Shown here: positions 17,258-26,741 of the stretch, one piece after another
Numbering within the stretch: the first letter of the stretch is position 1
Layout of the letters: each line of letters begins with the position of its first letter
Assembly (NCBI RefSeq): GCF_022374875.2
Contig: NZ_CP092427.2
Span: 5,642,001-5,706,000 of the forward strand
Direction of reading: 5' to 3'
Length of the DNA: 64,000 nucleotides
DNA from: Mycolicibacterium rufum
Lineage (GTDB): Bacteria > Actinomycetota > Actinomycetes > Mycobacteriales > Mycobacteriaceae
The notes under the pieces: generated by a model
What the model was told of the DNA's origin: nothing
What the model saw: only the letters and a program-made list of their open reading frames with translations
Databases searched by the model: none
Position numbers and translations under genes: made by a program

Positions 17258-17625
17258 CAGCCCGCGGCCCAGGCGGCGGCGTCGTTCACCTGGGCGAGCG
17301 GGTACAGCGCGATCTCGCCGGGCACCATCCAGGCGAATGCGTGCAGCGTGTGCACCACCCACTCCTTGTCGGTGACCACCGCGACGCGCCGGAACGCCGC
17401 GTGGTGGCGGATCAGCGCGCCCATCCCCAGCCGCAGGTCCTCGGCCAGACCGCCGGGGCCGAATCCCTCGTAGTCGTCCGCGATGACCTCGACGAGCCGG
17501 ATCTCCCCCGTCGCGAGCATCTCGTCCATGGCGGGCCGGAAGTCGCGCAGATCCTGACCGCGCAGCCGGCCCGAGACGCGGATGCCGGCCACCCCCGTCG
17601 GCATGTCGTGCAGTATCTCGATCAT
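17257..17625 (-). CDS. SpoIIAA-like (STAS/SEC14-fold) protein
   Basis: A 122-residue single-domain protein with the fold of the SpoIIAA-like family: IRVSGRLRGQDLRDFRPAMDEML (strand and helix), VEVIADDYEGFGPGGLAEDLRLG in the centre, and RVAVVTDKEWVVHTLHAFAWMVPGEIALYP at the end. The family is linked to STAS domains but lacks the phosphorylated serine context of true anti-anti-sigma factors, so a regulatory role is only inference. A CAGACT box lies 6 nt before ATG 17625. It is coupled to the downstream small membrane protein by TGATG. Confidence 0.8.
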   Translation of the reverse strand: MIEILHDMPTGVAGIRVSGRLRGQDLRDFRPAMDEMLATGEIRLVEVIADDYEGFGPGGLAEDLRLGMGALIRHHAAFRRVAVVTDKEWVVHTLHAFAWMVPGEIALYPLAQVNDAAAWAAG

Positions 17626-17631
17626 GGTGGC

Positions 17632-17637
17632 AGTCTG
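17632..17637 (-). promoter_or_regulatory. -10 box (CAGACT) of the SpoIIAA-like operon
   Basis: CAGACT with 6 nt to ATG 17625, a leaderless-type promoter variant. Confidence 0.4.
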
Positions 17638-17674
17638 GCACGCCCGCCGCCCGCCGGGGCCTGATCCGGCGGCT

Positions 17675-18559
17675 CTAATTCTGGCGCGGCAGAAGCTCTT
17701 TGACGAAGGTGTCGAGGAACTCGTCGGTGCCGGTGCCGGTGCCGGTGGGCCGGATCACGAACTTCGTGAGCCCCGCGGCGATGTACTCGTCGAGCCGGCG
17801 GTGCAACTGCGTCCAGTCCGCCGCCACCAGCTCCGTCGGTTCGAGGTCGGGGCGCCGCTTGCGGATCGCCGCGAGAACGGGCGCAGGCAGCTCGCCGTCG
17901 CCGACCGCGAGGTTGATTCCGTAGTGGTCCTCGGGTACCTCGCGTCCCGCGGCCGCGGCGGCCACCCGGATCTGGTCCACCGCGCCTCGGGCCTCTGACG
18001 GGGTGAGAAAGCTTCCCAGCCAGCCGTCACCGTAGGCTCCGACACGTCGGTACCCCGCCGGCGACGATCCGCCGAGCCAGATGTCGATCGTGCCCGCAGG
18101 TTTCGGCATGATGGTCGCCTCACGCACGGAGAAGAATTCGCCGGAGAAGGTGACGGTGTCCTCGCGCAGCACCCGGCGCAGCAGCTCCAGCGATTCGTCG
18201 AACACCGCGGCACGTCTGCCCTCGGGCACGACGAACAGGTCGCGCTCGACCGGCAGCGCCGACCGCAGGCCGAAGACCGGAAGCACCCGCTTGGGGGCGA
18301 GCGCGGCCAGCGACGCGAGTTGCTTGGCGACCAGCACCGGGTTGCGGCCGGGCAGCACCGCGACCGACGTACCCACCTTCAGGTTCCGGGTGCGGGCCAA
18401 CGCGACGGCCATGCCCACCACCGGATCGATCGCCGGCGAATACACCAGTTCGGAAAACCACAGGGAGTCGATGCCCGCCGACTCGAGCCGGTCGACGAAC
18501 CCGGGCAGCGCCTCGGCTCCGACGTCGACGCCCAGGCTGACCCCGAACCGCACTTTCAC
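17675..18559 (-). CDS. LLM-class oxidoreductase, probably F420-dependent
   Basis: A 294-residue TIM-barrel flavoenzyme. It begins VKVRFGVSLGVDVGAEALPGFV and has SAGIDSLWFSELVYSP, VGTSVAVLPGRNPVLVAKQLASL and IDIWLGGSSPAGYRRVGAYGDGWLG, the familiar luciferase-like F420 blocks. Such enzymes reduce or oxidise varied substrates with F420H2 or FMNH2; the substrate is unknown. GTG 18559 follows GGGGAG. A run of GGTGCC hexamers near 17727-17752 encodes a TGTGTGT linker before the last helix, a likely slippage site. It is divergent from the hydrolase at 18626. Confidence 0.85.
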   Translation of the reverse strand: MKVRFGVSLGVDVGAEALPGFVDRLESAGIDSLWFSELVYSPAIDPVVGMAVALARTRNLKVGTSVAVLPGRNPVLVAKQLASLAALAPKRVLPVFGLRSALPVERDLFVVPEGRRAAVFDESLELLRRVLREDTVTFSGEFFSVREATIMPKPAGTIDIWLGGSSPAGYRRVGAYGDGWLGSFLTPSEARGAVDQIRVAAAAAGREVPEDHYGINLAVGDGELPAPVLAAIRKRRPDLEPTELVAADWTQLHRRLDEYIAAGLTKFVIRPTGTGTGTDEFLDTFVKELLPRQN

Positions 18560-18613
18560 ACCGTCTCCCCTCGCCGCGCCGACCACTCCAGCATGCGGCA
18601 CGGTCGCCGATGA

Positions 18614-18619
18614 CAGGAT
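18614..18619 (+). promoter_or_regulatory. -10 box (CAGGAT in TGACAGGAT) of the hydrolase gene
   Basis: CAGGAT is 6 nt from GTG 18626. The same TGACAGGAT string precedes the DUF899 and TenA genes. Confidence 0.4.
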
Positions 18620-18625
18620 GAGGGC

Positions 18626-19378
18626 GTGGCAGAACGCATCACCTTCCCCAGCAGCAGCGGCCCGTCCCTGGCAGGTCTGATCGACATGCCGCAGGGCGAG
18701 GTCCGGGGGTGGGGCGTTTTCGCGCACGGATTCACCCTCGGCAAGGACTGTCCGGCCGCGAGCCGGATGTGCAAGCAACTCGCTGCCGAGGGCATCGGGA
18801 TGCTGCGCTTCGACAACCTCGGGCTGGGCCATTCGGAGGGCGACTGGGGCGACGGGTCGTTCTCCCACAAGGTCGCCGACACGGTGCGGGCCGTCGAGGT
18901 CATGAACGAGGCGGGTCGCGAGGTGCGCCTGCTCGTCGGCCACTCGTTCGGCGGGGCGGCCGCGATCGCCGCAGCCCACGAGTGCCCGACGGTGGCCGCG
19001 GTCGCGAGCGTCGCGGCGCCGTTCCAGCCCGCGCACGTGGAGAAGAACTACGACGCGCTGGTCAGCAGGATCGAATCCGACGGTGAGGCACCGTTTCTGA
19101 TCGGGGGCAAGGCGTTGACCCTGCGTCGGCACTTCATCGAGGACGTCCGTGACGCCGATCTGCGAGAGCGCATCAAGACGCTGCGCCGGGCTCTGCTGGT
19201 GATGCACTCGCCCACCGACAACACGGTCGGGATCGCCAACGCCAGCGACATCTTCCGCGCCGCCCGCCACCCGCGCAGCTTCGTGTCCCTGGAGGGGGCC
19301 GACCACCTGCTGACCGAGAAGAACCAGGCGGCCCGCGCCGCGCGCATCGTCAGCGCGTGGGCCGACCCCTACCTGTAG
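18626..19378 (+). CDS. Alpha/beta hydrolase
   Basis: A 250-residue cytoplasmic hydrolase. The oxyanion region is GWGVFAHGFTLGKDCPAASR, the nucleophile elbow VGHSFGGAAA is at about residue 109, the acid is in MHSPTDNTVG, and the histidine is in LEGADHLLTEKNQAARAA. RFDNLGLGHSEGDWGDGSFSH near residue 70 is typical of the branch often fused to OsmC domains or annotated as peptidase S9-like. The substrate is unknown. GTG 18626 follows GAGGG and a CAGGAT box. A strong hairpin lies 10 bp past the stop. Confidence 0.85.
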   Translation: MAERITFPSSSGPSLAGLIDMPQGEVRGWGVFAHGFTLGKDCPAASRMCKQLAAEGIGMLRFDNLGLGHSEGDWGDGSFSHKVADTVRAVEVMNEAGREVRLLVGHSFGGAAAIAAAHECPTVAAVASVAAPFQPAHVEKNYDALVSRIESDGEAPFLIGGKALTLRRHFIEDVRDADLRERIKTLRRALLVMHSPTDNTVGIANASDIFRAARHPRSFVSLEGADHLLTEKNQAARAARIVSAWADPYL

Positions 19379-19387
19379 AGCACGGCA

Positions 19388-19424
19388 GTGGGCGGGCTCG
19401 CAATCCTCTGCGGAGCCCGCCCAC
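19388..19424. terminator. Bidirectional hairpin between convergent genes
   Basis: Perfect 12-bp arms (GTGGGCGGGCTC and its complement) with a 13-nt loop, 10 nt after the hydrolase stop and 11 nt after the stop of the secreted protein on the other strand. Confidence 0.6.
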
Positions 19425-19434
19425 CGTCACGGTC

Positions 19435-20886
19435 TCAGTCCTGCGAACCGCCGGACGAGGAGTCGCTGCTCTTCTTGGCGCCGGAGTCGGAGTCGCTGCT
19501 CTTCTTCGCCGAGGTCGACCCCGCCGCATCCGAGGACGTGGCCGGCTTCTTCTTGAAGCTGTCGGTGACCTTCGTGACGCTGGCGTTGATCGATTCGCGC
19601 ACCTGCTTGACCGCTTCGCTGGTCGCGGTGGGCTTGCGGTGCTTCGGACCCTTCGACGCGGAACCGTCGTCGGCGGCGGCCGGCGCCTCGGTCGTCGGCG
19701 TCGCGGCGGCGGGCGCCTCGGTGACGGCCGGTGCGGCCAACGCCGTGGTGGCCTTGTCCGTGCCCTTGGCCGTGTCCGTGGTCGTGTCCGTTGCCGCCGT
19801 GCCGGTGTCCTCGGCGGCCAGCGTCGACGTCGTGGTCGGGGTGGTGTCGGGGTCCTCGAACACCGGGCCAGGGATCGGCTTGTTGTCCGGGTTGGGGACG
19901 AACGGCGCGCACAGCGAGCACTGGGTGCCCAGCACGAACGGGTTGAATGCGGTGTTCAGGCCGCGTCCCAGGCTGGTCAGACTCGCGGTGATCAACTCCG
20001 GAGTGACCGGCTTGATCTGCGAGTAGTCCGGCGTACCCGTGAGGCTGTTGTAGAAGCTGGTGAACGGCGTGGTCGGGTCGAGCTTGACGGTCTCGCCGGA
20101 CCAGGGCACTTCCTGACCGTCTGGATCCTTGACGTAGCACTGGCCGTCGGCGCTGCAGCTGATCCCTTCCCGGGTTTCCGGGAACGTATATCCCTTGGGC
20201 GAAAACAATGCGCCGATGTGACGAAGATCAAACATTTTGCTCAGAATGGCCGTGGGGTCGTCGCAGGCGCCGGGACCGGTACCGGTGCAGCCGGAGTTCA
20301 TCGGTAGCTGAGAAGCGGCGATCGCTGCGAACATGTTGCCCAGCGGCACGGACAGCGCAGGGAAGGGCACCAGCACGTTGGCCAGTGCCTGATACCGGGG
20401 CACATCGGCGGTGTCGGTGCCCAGGATGTTGGTGGGGCTGTACACCCACCAGCTGCCGCCGTAATAGAGATCGGCGCCGAGGCCCACGACGTTACCGTCG
20501 GGCTGGGTCAGGGTGATGCCCTCGTAGGTCGGCTGGAAGCTGGGGCCACCGTCGGGCTCGCCGCCGAGGTGCACATTGCCGTCACCCAGTGCTGTGAAGA
20601 AGTTGTACGGCGTATTGGCAAGCGCGATAAACAGGTTCGCCGGAATGTTGAACATGTTTGTGCTGTCGGTGGTCGAGACGAAGGGCGCCGCGGCGGGCAG
20701 CCCCGTCGGCTCGGCGCACAGCGCGCTCGCGCTGCCGGCGGCGCAGCTCTGGGTCGCGGCGACGAGGTTGACGTCATAGCTCGCCATCCGCAGGTCCAAC
20801 TGCGAGGTGACCGGTGTCGCGGTGATGACCCCGGCGCCCATCAGGGCGACGCCGGCGGTGACGTAAGAACGTGCAGATGTGCGCAT
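19435..20886 (-). CDS. Large secreted mycobacterial protein with Ser/Lys-rich tail
   Basis: A 483-residue exported protein. The signal peptide is MRTSARSYVTAGVALMGAGV, ending near ATPVTS. The globular part (residues about 30-330) holds three spaced cysteine pairs and motifs such as NIPANLFIALANTPYNFF and GSWWVYSPTNILGTDT, typical of a mycobacterial family of unknown function with an RTSARSYVTAG-type leader. From about residue 345 it becomes Thr/Ala/Pro-rich, ending in repeated AKKSSDS units. GGAGGGGG lies 5 nt before ATG 20886. Cell-wall association is likely; the function is unknown. The gap to 21087 is relatively AT-rich and may hold its promoter. Confidence 0.75.
   Translation of the reverse strand: MRTSARSYVTAGVALMGAGVITATPVTSQLDLRMASYDVNLVAATQSCAAGSASALCAEPTGLPAAAPFVSTTDSTNMFNIPANLFIALANTPYNFFTALGDGNVHLGGEPDGGPSFQPTYEGITLTQPDGNVVGLGADLYYGGSWWVYSPTNILGTDTADVPRYQALANVLVPFPALSVPLGNMFAAIAASQLPMNSGCTGTGPGACDDPTAILSKMFDLRHIGALFSPKGYTFPETREGISCSADGQCYVKDPDGQEVPWSGETVKLDPTTPFTSFYNSLTGTPDYSQIKPVTPELITASLTSLGRGLNTAFNPFVLGTQCSLCAPFVPNPDNKPIPGPVFEDPDTTPTTTSTLAAEDTGTAATDTTTDTAKGTDKATTALAAPAVTEAPAAATPTTEAPAAADDGSASKGPKHRKPTATSEAVKQVRESINASVTKVTDSFKKKPATSSDAAGSTSAKKSSDSDSGAKKSSDSSSGGSQD
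19460..19506 (-). repeat. 30-bp-period direct repeat coding AKKSSDS units
   Basis: A 17-nt string occurs identically at 19460-19476 and 19490-19506, giving two KKSSDS copies at the protein's C-terminus. Likely to vary in copy number. Confidence 0.7.
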
Positions 20887-21072
20887 GACGCGCCCCCTCC
20901 ATGTTGCTGTGCGTGACCCCGACCGCGAGAAACGTATCCAGAATGTGATCAATTGTCCACTGGACTTTGATGGATTCTCATCAATCGTTCATTTGCTGAC
21001 GCAGGCGTCAGTTAATTCGCGACGCCATATTTGGCAAACAATTGCCGATTCGGCGACGACATTCGTGGCGAT

Positions 21073-21078
21073 TACGCT
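21073..21078 (+). promoter_or_regulatory. -10 box (TACGCT) of the MOSC gene
   Basis: TACGCT with 8 nt to GTG 21087. Confidence 0.4.
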
Positions 21079-21086
21079 GACCGACC

Positions 21087-21521
21087 GTGCGTATCGTCGC
21101 GATCCATCTGGCCCCTGGGCGGCGCATCCCGACGCGCTCGGTCGACTCCGTCGTGGCCGAAGCAGGCAAAGGCCTGGTCGGCGACCGCTATCACGGCACC
21201 CGGCACCGCCACGTCACGCTGCAGTCGCGCGAGGCGCTCGACGCCGCGGCAGCGCAGCTGGGCCGTCCCGTCGACAGCGGCGCGACCCGCCGCAACATCA
21301 CCGTCGACGCCGGGGAGATCCCCACCACGCCCGGCACCAGGATCCGGATCGGCGAGGTCGACCTGGAGGTGGTCCGGCTGTCCGCGCCGTGTCGCCTCCT
21401 CGACGACTGGATCGGCCCTGGCGCGGCCGCGGCCCTGCACCGGCGCGGCGGCTCGGTCTGCCGGGTGCTGCAGGGAGGAACGCTGCACGTCGGCGACGAC
21501 GTCGACTGCGCGCAGGACTGA
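21087..21521 (+). CDS. MOSC-domain protein
   Basis: A 144-residue protein made of a single MOSC beta-barrel, the fold used by molybdenum-cofactor sulfurases and YiiM/mARC-type molybdoenzymes. Conserved blocks are AEAGKGLVGDRYHGTRHRHVTLQSREAL, SGATRRNITVDAG, and the cysteine motif LSAPCRLLDDWIGPGAAAALHRRGGSVCRVLQGG, with the first cysteine in the position that binds or transfers sulfur in the family. The partner is unknown; a molybdopterin oxidoreductase is encoded at 58.8 kb. GTG 21087 follows a TACGCT box. It converges with the secreted protein gene, with 4 bp between stops. Confidence 0.85.
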   Translation: MRIVAIHLAPGRRIPTRSVDSVVAEAGKGLVGDRYHGTRHRHVTLQSREALDAAAAQLGRPVDSGATRRNITVDAGEIPTTPGTRIRIGEVDLEVVRLSAPCRLLDDWIGPGAAAALHRRGGSVCRVLQGGTLHVGDDVDCAQD

Positions 21522-21525
21522 TCGC

Positions 21526-22053
21526 TCAGCTGCTGCCCGCAGCACCCTTCTCGGCGGGCAGCGGCGGCGGCAACGGCGTGGTCGGGGTCGCCGAGCTGGT
21601 CGGCCCCGCCCCCGGCGATGTCACGGCGCTCGGCGCACTCGTGCTACCCGGCCGATGGAAGTCCAGCATCGGCTCGTCGCGAATCACCTTCTCCCCCGCG
21701 CTGATCACCAGCGCGTCGGAGGTGACCATGTACTCGATGCCGTCGCGGGCGGCGGTGAAGGCGCCGTCGGCCGACTGGGACGCCTCGGTGATCAGTCGCG
21801 CCCCGTCACGCACCCGCACTCCGCGGTACTCGAGATCCCCGTCGGCGAGCCTGCAGATCGCCACCCGGGACCCATCGGTGCTGCCGAACACCACCGCCGT
21901 CGCCGGCGCCGCACACCGCGCCGTGGAGTCGATGTAGCCACGGCTGTCCGACGGCGGCGCCGACGCCGCCGATGGCGCCACGGCGAGCAGCGCCACGGCC
22001 GGGACGGCCGCCGCCAGTGCGGTGCGGGCGAGGACGGCGCGGTGCGAAGACAT
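21526..22053 (-). CDS. Small secreted protein with Pro/Ser-rich tail
   Basis: A 175-residue exported protein: signal peptide in RAVLARTALAAAVPAVALLAV with likely cleavage after SAASA near residue 32, then a compact domain of about 95 residues with two cysteines (TARCAAPATAVVFGSTDGSRVAICRLADG) and EYRGVRVRDGARLITEA. The tail is Ser/Thr/Pro-rich (SAPSAVTSPGAGPTSSATPTTPLPPPLP). The Cys-bounded core recalls secreted mycobacterial proteins of unknown function. It is divergent from the YdcF-like gene, with 120 bp between starts. Confidence 0.7.
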   Translation of the reverse strand: MSSHRAVLARTALAAAVPAVALLAVAPSAASAPPSDSRGYIDSTARCAAPATAVVFGSTDGSRVAICRLADGDLEYRGVRVRDGARLITEASQSADGAFTAARDGIEYMVTSDALVISAGEKVIRDEPMLDFHRPGSTSAPSAVTSPGAGPTSSATPTTPLPPPLPAEKGAAGSS

Positions 22054-22173
22054 CACTGTCCACCAGACCACGTCGAGCCGGATCGTGCGAACGGCCCCGC
22101 CCGACGTGCGCGCATCGTTGGCCCATCGAGACCAGACCGTAATGAACCCGGCGCGGGCGACGATGACATCACC

Positions 22174-22758
22174 GTGACCCTCTCCGGTGCCGCAGCGCGG
22201 TACAGCCAGCTGCTGCTGGCCGCCGCGGCGACGATGGCCCTGCTCGTCGGCGCCGGCCCCGCACAGGCCGCTCCGCCCCTGGTGGCCAAGGACTTCTCCA
22301 AGCCGGCGATCGTCATCCTCGGGTACGGGCTCAAGGACAACGGCACCATGCGGCCGATCCTCTACACGCGGGTCCTCACCGGCCTGGCCGTGGCACAGAT
22401 GTTCCCGCAGTCGCCGATCATCGTGACGGGCGGCAATCCGCGCAACGGCCGCACCGAGGCGGGCGAGATGCGCAAGACGCTGCGCATCCTGGGTTTCCCG
22501 GAGGACCGGATCATCGTCGAGGACCGGGCCAACAGCACCGTGCAGAACGCCCGGTTCTCGGTGCCGCTGGCCGAAGCCGCCGACACCTCGGGGATCATCC
22601 TGGTGACCTCGTCGTCGCATCAGGACCGCGCCGACGGCAATTTCGCCGATGCCGGCGGCAACGTGCTTGCGACGGTGAGCTTTCCGGACGGCAACCCGTC
22701 GATCAACATCGCCCAGTTCGTGCGGGACGTGCTGAGTCCGTTCGTGGCGGTCACCTGA
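22174..22758 (+). CDS. YdcF-like (DUF218) protein with signal peptide
   Basis: A 194-residue protein. Residues 1-31 form a signal sequence (YSQLLLAAAATMALLVG, cleavage near AQA). The DUF218 domain follows: AIVILGYGLKDNGTMRPILYTRV, SPIIVTGGNPRNGRTEAGEMRK, EDRIIVEDRANSTVQNARFSV and GIILVTSSSHQDRADGNF. This is the order of SanA/YdcF proteins, a family tied to envelope metabolism and nucleotide or SAM binding. It appears to be exported rather than anchored. GTG 22174 is the best in-frame start; no strong ribosome site is visible. Confidence 0.8.
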   Translation: MTLSGAAARYSQLLLAAAATMALLVGAGPAQAAPPLVAKDFSKPAIVILGYGLKDNGTMRPILYTRVLTGLAVAQMFPQSPIIVTGGNPRNGRTEAGEMRKTLRILGFPEDRIIVEDRANSTVQNARFSVPLAEAADTSGIILVTSSSHQDRADGNFADAGGNVLATVSFPDGNPSINIAQFVRDVLSPFVAVT

Positions 22759-22763
22759 GGGCA

Positions 22764-22769
22764 TAGGGT
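22764..22769 (+). promoter_or_regulatory. -10 box (TAGGGT) of the CPBP protease gene
   Basis: TAGGGT with 6 nt to GTG 22776, in the 17-bp gap after the YdcF-like gene. Confidence 0.45.
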
Positions 22770-22775
22770 CCCGTC

Positions 22776-23466
22776 GTGGACCTCGCCGCGCCGGCCCCGC
22801 CGCATCGCTGGGGACTGGGCGCCTTCCTCGCCGTCGAAGCCGTCTATCTGGTCTCGGCGCTGGCGCTGGCCGTGCTGCTCCGCCGCGCCGGCGCCTCGTC
22901 GGTGGTGCCGGTGGCGCTCGGCGTCGCGCTGCCGACCGCACTGGCAGCCGGGTGCGCGCTGGCGGTCACCCTGCTGCGCGGCAACGGCCCCCGTGCCGAT
23001 CTGAGCATCCACGGGACGTGGCGCGGAGTCGGTGTCGGGTTGCTGTTCGGCGTCGCCGGCCTGCTGGTCACGATCCCGGCGTCGGTGCTGTGGCTGTCGA
23101 TCGTCGGCGACGACGTCACGTCGGCCGCCGGCGACGTGTTCGGCGACCTGCGCGGCACCTGGGCCGGGGCGCTGCTGGTGTTCGCGGTCGTGGTGGTCAT
23201 CGCGCCGGTGTGCGAGGAGATCCTGTTCCGCGGACTGCTGTGGGGCGCTGTGGCACAGCGCTGGGGACGCTGGGTGGCGCTCGGTGTCACGACCGTGGTG
23301 TTCGCCGTCGCGCACCTGGAGTGGCAGCGCGCCCCGCTCCTGTTGATCATCGGGTTGCCGATCGGGCTTGCGCGCCTGTACGGCGGCACGCTGATCGCGA
23401 GCATGGTCGCCCACGCGGTGGCGAATCTGCTGCCGGGCCTGGTGCTGATGCTCGCCGTCGCCGGCG

Positions 23467-23483
<17 letters not shown>
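22776..23483 (+). CDS. CPBP-family intramembrane metalloprotease
   Basis: A 235-residue polytopic protein with about seven hydrophobic segments. The Abi/CPBP motifs are in order: the glutamate pair in APVCEEILFRGLLWG (about residue 145), FAVAHLEWQ with the first histidine (about residue 180), and ASMVAHAVANLLPG with the second histidine (about residue 212). The family includes prenyl-processing CaaX-type proteases and bacteriocin self-immunity proteins; the substrate is unknown. GTG 22776 is supported by a TAGGGT box 6 nt upstream. The 3' end overlaps the convergent FadD gene by 17 bp. Confidence 0.85.
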
Positions 23484-25320
<1,837 letters not shown>

Positions 25321-25326
25321 GCCCGC

Positions 25327-25332
25327 AGTCTA
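25327..25332 (-). promoter_or_regulatory. -10 box (TAGACT) of the FAAL gene
   Basis: TAGACT with 6 nt to ATG 25320, suggesting a leaderless transcript despite the RipD-like gene 66 bp upstream. Confidence 0.5.
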
Positions 25333-25386
25333 GATGTCGCGGGCCCGCCACCGGGCCGGCTCCCAATCACCAAGGGGCGCAACCGG

Positions 25387-26004
25387 TCAGGCGATGATGC
25401 GCACCAGATAGGGCGTCATGTCCTTGGTCCGCACGTCGGACACCGCGACCCCGGAGTCGGTGGTCTCGACCATCTTGCCGTTGCCGATGAACAACGCGAC
25501 GCTCTGCGTGCCCTCGGGACCGTAGAAGAGCAGGTCACCGGGCAGCGCGAGCGACGGCATGACCTTCTGGCCCACCTTGTACATCTCGCCGGAGGACCGC
25601 GGCAGCTTCACTCCCACCCCGGCGTAGGAGTAGACCATGAGCCCCGAGGCGTCGAAGCCGACGACCTCGACGCGGGGCGCCGGCGCCGGTGCGGCAGCAG
25701 GGGCCGCGGCGGGCAGATTCAACCCTGGGGTGGTCAGATCGAGTGCCGAAGCGTCCACCCCGGCCTGGTCGGGCTGCGCGGGATCGGCGGTGGGCGCCGC
25801 CACGGTGCCCTTGCTCGGACCCGAGGCGCCGCCGCCTCCGTAGGCGAACGGGACGCCGCGCTGCGAGAGCGCGCGAGCGATCACGATCTCGACCGCCTTC
25901 TGGTTCGTCGCCGACCGTGCGGGCTGAGCCGCCGCCAGGCCGGGCGTCGCCATCAGAAGGGCGAAGCCGAGCACGAGGACTACAAACACACGAACGCGTC
26001 GCAT
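25387..26004 (-). CDS. ripD: RipD-like non-catalytic NlpC/P60 protein
   Basis: A 205-residue exported protein: signal peptide RRVRVFVVLVLGFALLMATP with cleavage near AAAQ (residue 27), then an NlpC/P60 domain. The catalytic cysteine position reads VGFDASGLMVY (alanine 119) and the histidine position GTQSVALFIG (serine 168), the same two substitutions described for M. tuberculosis RipD, which binds peptidoglycan without cleaving it. PRSSGEMYKVGQKV and KDMTPYLVRII also fit RipD. An Ala/Pro-rich stretch of about 40 residues (70-110) sits before the domain core and looks like an insertion. GGAAG lies 8 nt before ATG 26004. Confidence 0.85.
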   Translation of the reverse strand: MRRVRVFVVLVLGFALLMATPGLAAAQPARSATNQKAVEIVIARALSQRGVPFAYGGGGASGPSKGTVAAPTADPAQPDQAGVDASALDLTTPGLNLPAAAPAAAPAPAPRVEVVGFDASGLMVYSYAGVGVKLPRSSGEMYKVGQKVMPSLALPGDLLFYGPEGTQSVALFIGNGKMVETTDSGVAVSDVRTKDMTPYLVRIIA

Positions 26005-26068
26005 GGCACTTCCACCGCTTTCCCGCCGCCAGCACCCGGCGGGCGCTGGACATCATTGATTAACAACA

Positions 26069-26105
26069 GTCACTATGACCACTTTTACACCACGCGACGT
26101 GGTGT
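26069..26105. promoter_or_regulatory. Two palindromes upstream of the RipD-like gene
   Basis: GTCA-CTA-TGAC (26069-26079) and a perfect 8-bp inverted repeat ACACCACG-CGA-CGTGGTGT (26087-26105) lie 65-101 bp before the gene in an AT-richer patch. No T-run follows in the direction of the upstream tpx gene, so operator or promoter architecture is more likely than a terminator. Confidence 0.4.
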
Positions 26106-26201
26106 TTTGACGTTGTCGCAGGACGGTGAACCAAGCAGATGCGGGACCGGAACCGAACGGTGACCTATGTCGGCGCGTCGCCCTCTAGGGTGTGTCGCGC
26201 G

Positions 26202-26699
26202 TCACGAGCCGAGCGCGGCCAGCGCCGCGTCGTAGTCGGGCTCCTGACCGATCTCGGGCACCAGTTCGGTGTAGGCGACGTTGCCGTCCGCGCCGACCAC
26301 CACGACGGCGCGGGCCAGCAGCCCTGCCATCGGGCCGTCGGTGATCGTGACGCCGTAGTCCTCGCCGAAGCTGTCCCGGAACGCCGACGCCGGCGTCACG
26401 TTCTCGATGTCCTCGGCTCCGCAGAACCGCTTCTGAGCGAAGGGCAGATCCTTCGACACACACAGCACTGCGCCGCCCGCCGCCGCGGCGCGCTCGTTGA
26501 ACGTGCGCACGCTGGCCGCGCACACCGGGGTGTCGACCGACGGGAAGATGTTGAGCAGCAGAGGCTTGCCGCGGAACTGATCGTCCCCGACCGCGCCGAG
26601 ATCGGTCCCCGTCAGGGAGAAGCCGGGCGCCGGCGAGCCGACCGCGGGCAACTCTCCGACGGTGTTGATCGGGTTTCCGCGCAAAGTTATCTGTGCCAT
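26202..26699 (-). CDS. tpx: Thiol peroxidase Tpx
   Basis: A 165-residue atypical 2-Cys peroxiredoxin that reduces alkyl hydroperoxides and peroxynitrite with thioredoxin. The peroxidatic cysteine is residue 60 in FPSVDTPVCAASV and the resolving cysteine residue 93 in KRFCGAEDIENV. Length and sequence match mycobacterial Tpx almost throughout, for example SFGEDYGVTITDGPMAGLLARA. ATG 26699 gives the standard MAQITLRGNP start. CACTGT lies 4 nt upstream within a GCACA-G-TGTGC palindrome. It reads in the same direction as the DUF899 gene, 42 bp upstream. Confidence 0.95.
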   Translation of the reverse strand: MAQITLRGNPINTVGELPAVGSPAPGFSLTGTDLGAVGDDQFRGKPLLLNIFPSVDTPVCAASVRTFNERAAAAGGAVLCVSKDLPFAQKRFCGAEDIENVTPASAFRDSFGEDYGVTITDGPMAGLLARAVVVVGADGNVAYTELVPEIGQEPDYDAALAALGS

Positions 26700-26741
26700 G
26701 CGCACAGTGTGCCAAGCCGCGCCGATTTCGGCGCGGCCGGG

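Noticed and set aside
17725..17755. Short GGTGCC repeats as a CRISPR or regulatory repeat
   Set aside because: They are in-frame codons for a Thr-Gly linker of the LLM oxidoreductase; no spacers or array structure exist.
26087..26105. Perfect hairpin as a rho-independent terminator of tpx
   Set aside because: In the direction of tpx transcription the hairpin is followed by AAAAG, not T residues; an operator role before the RipD-like gene fits better.
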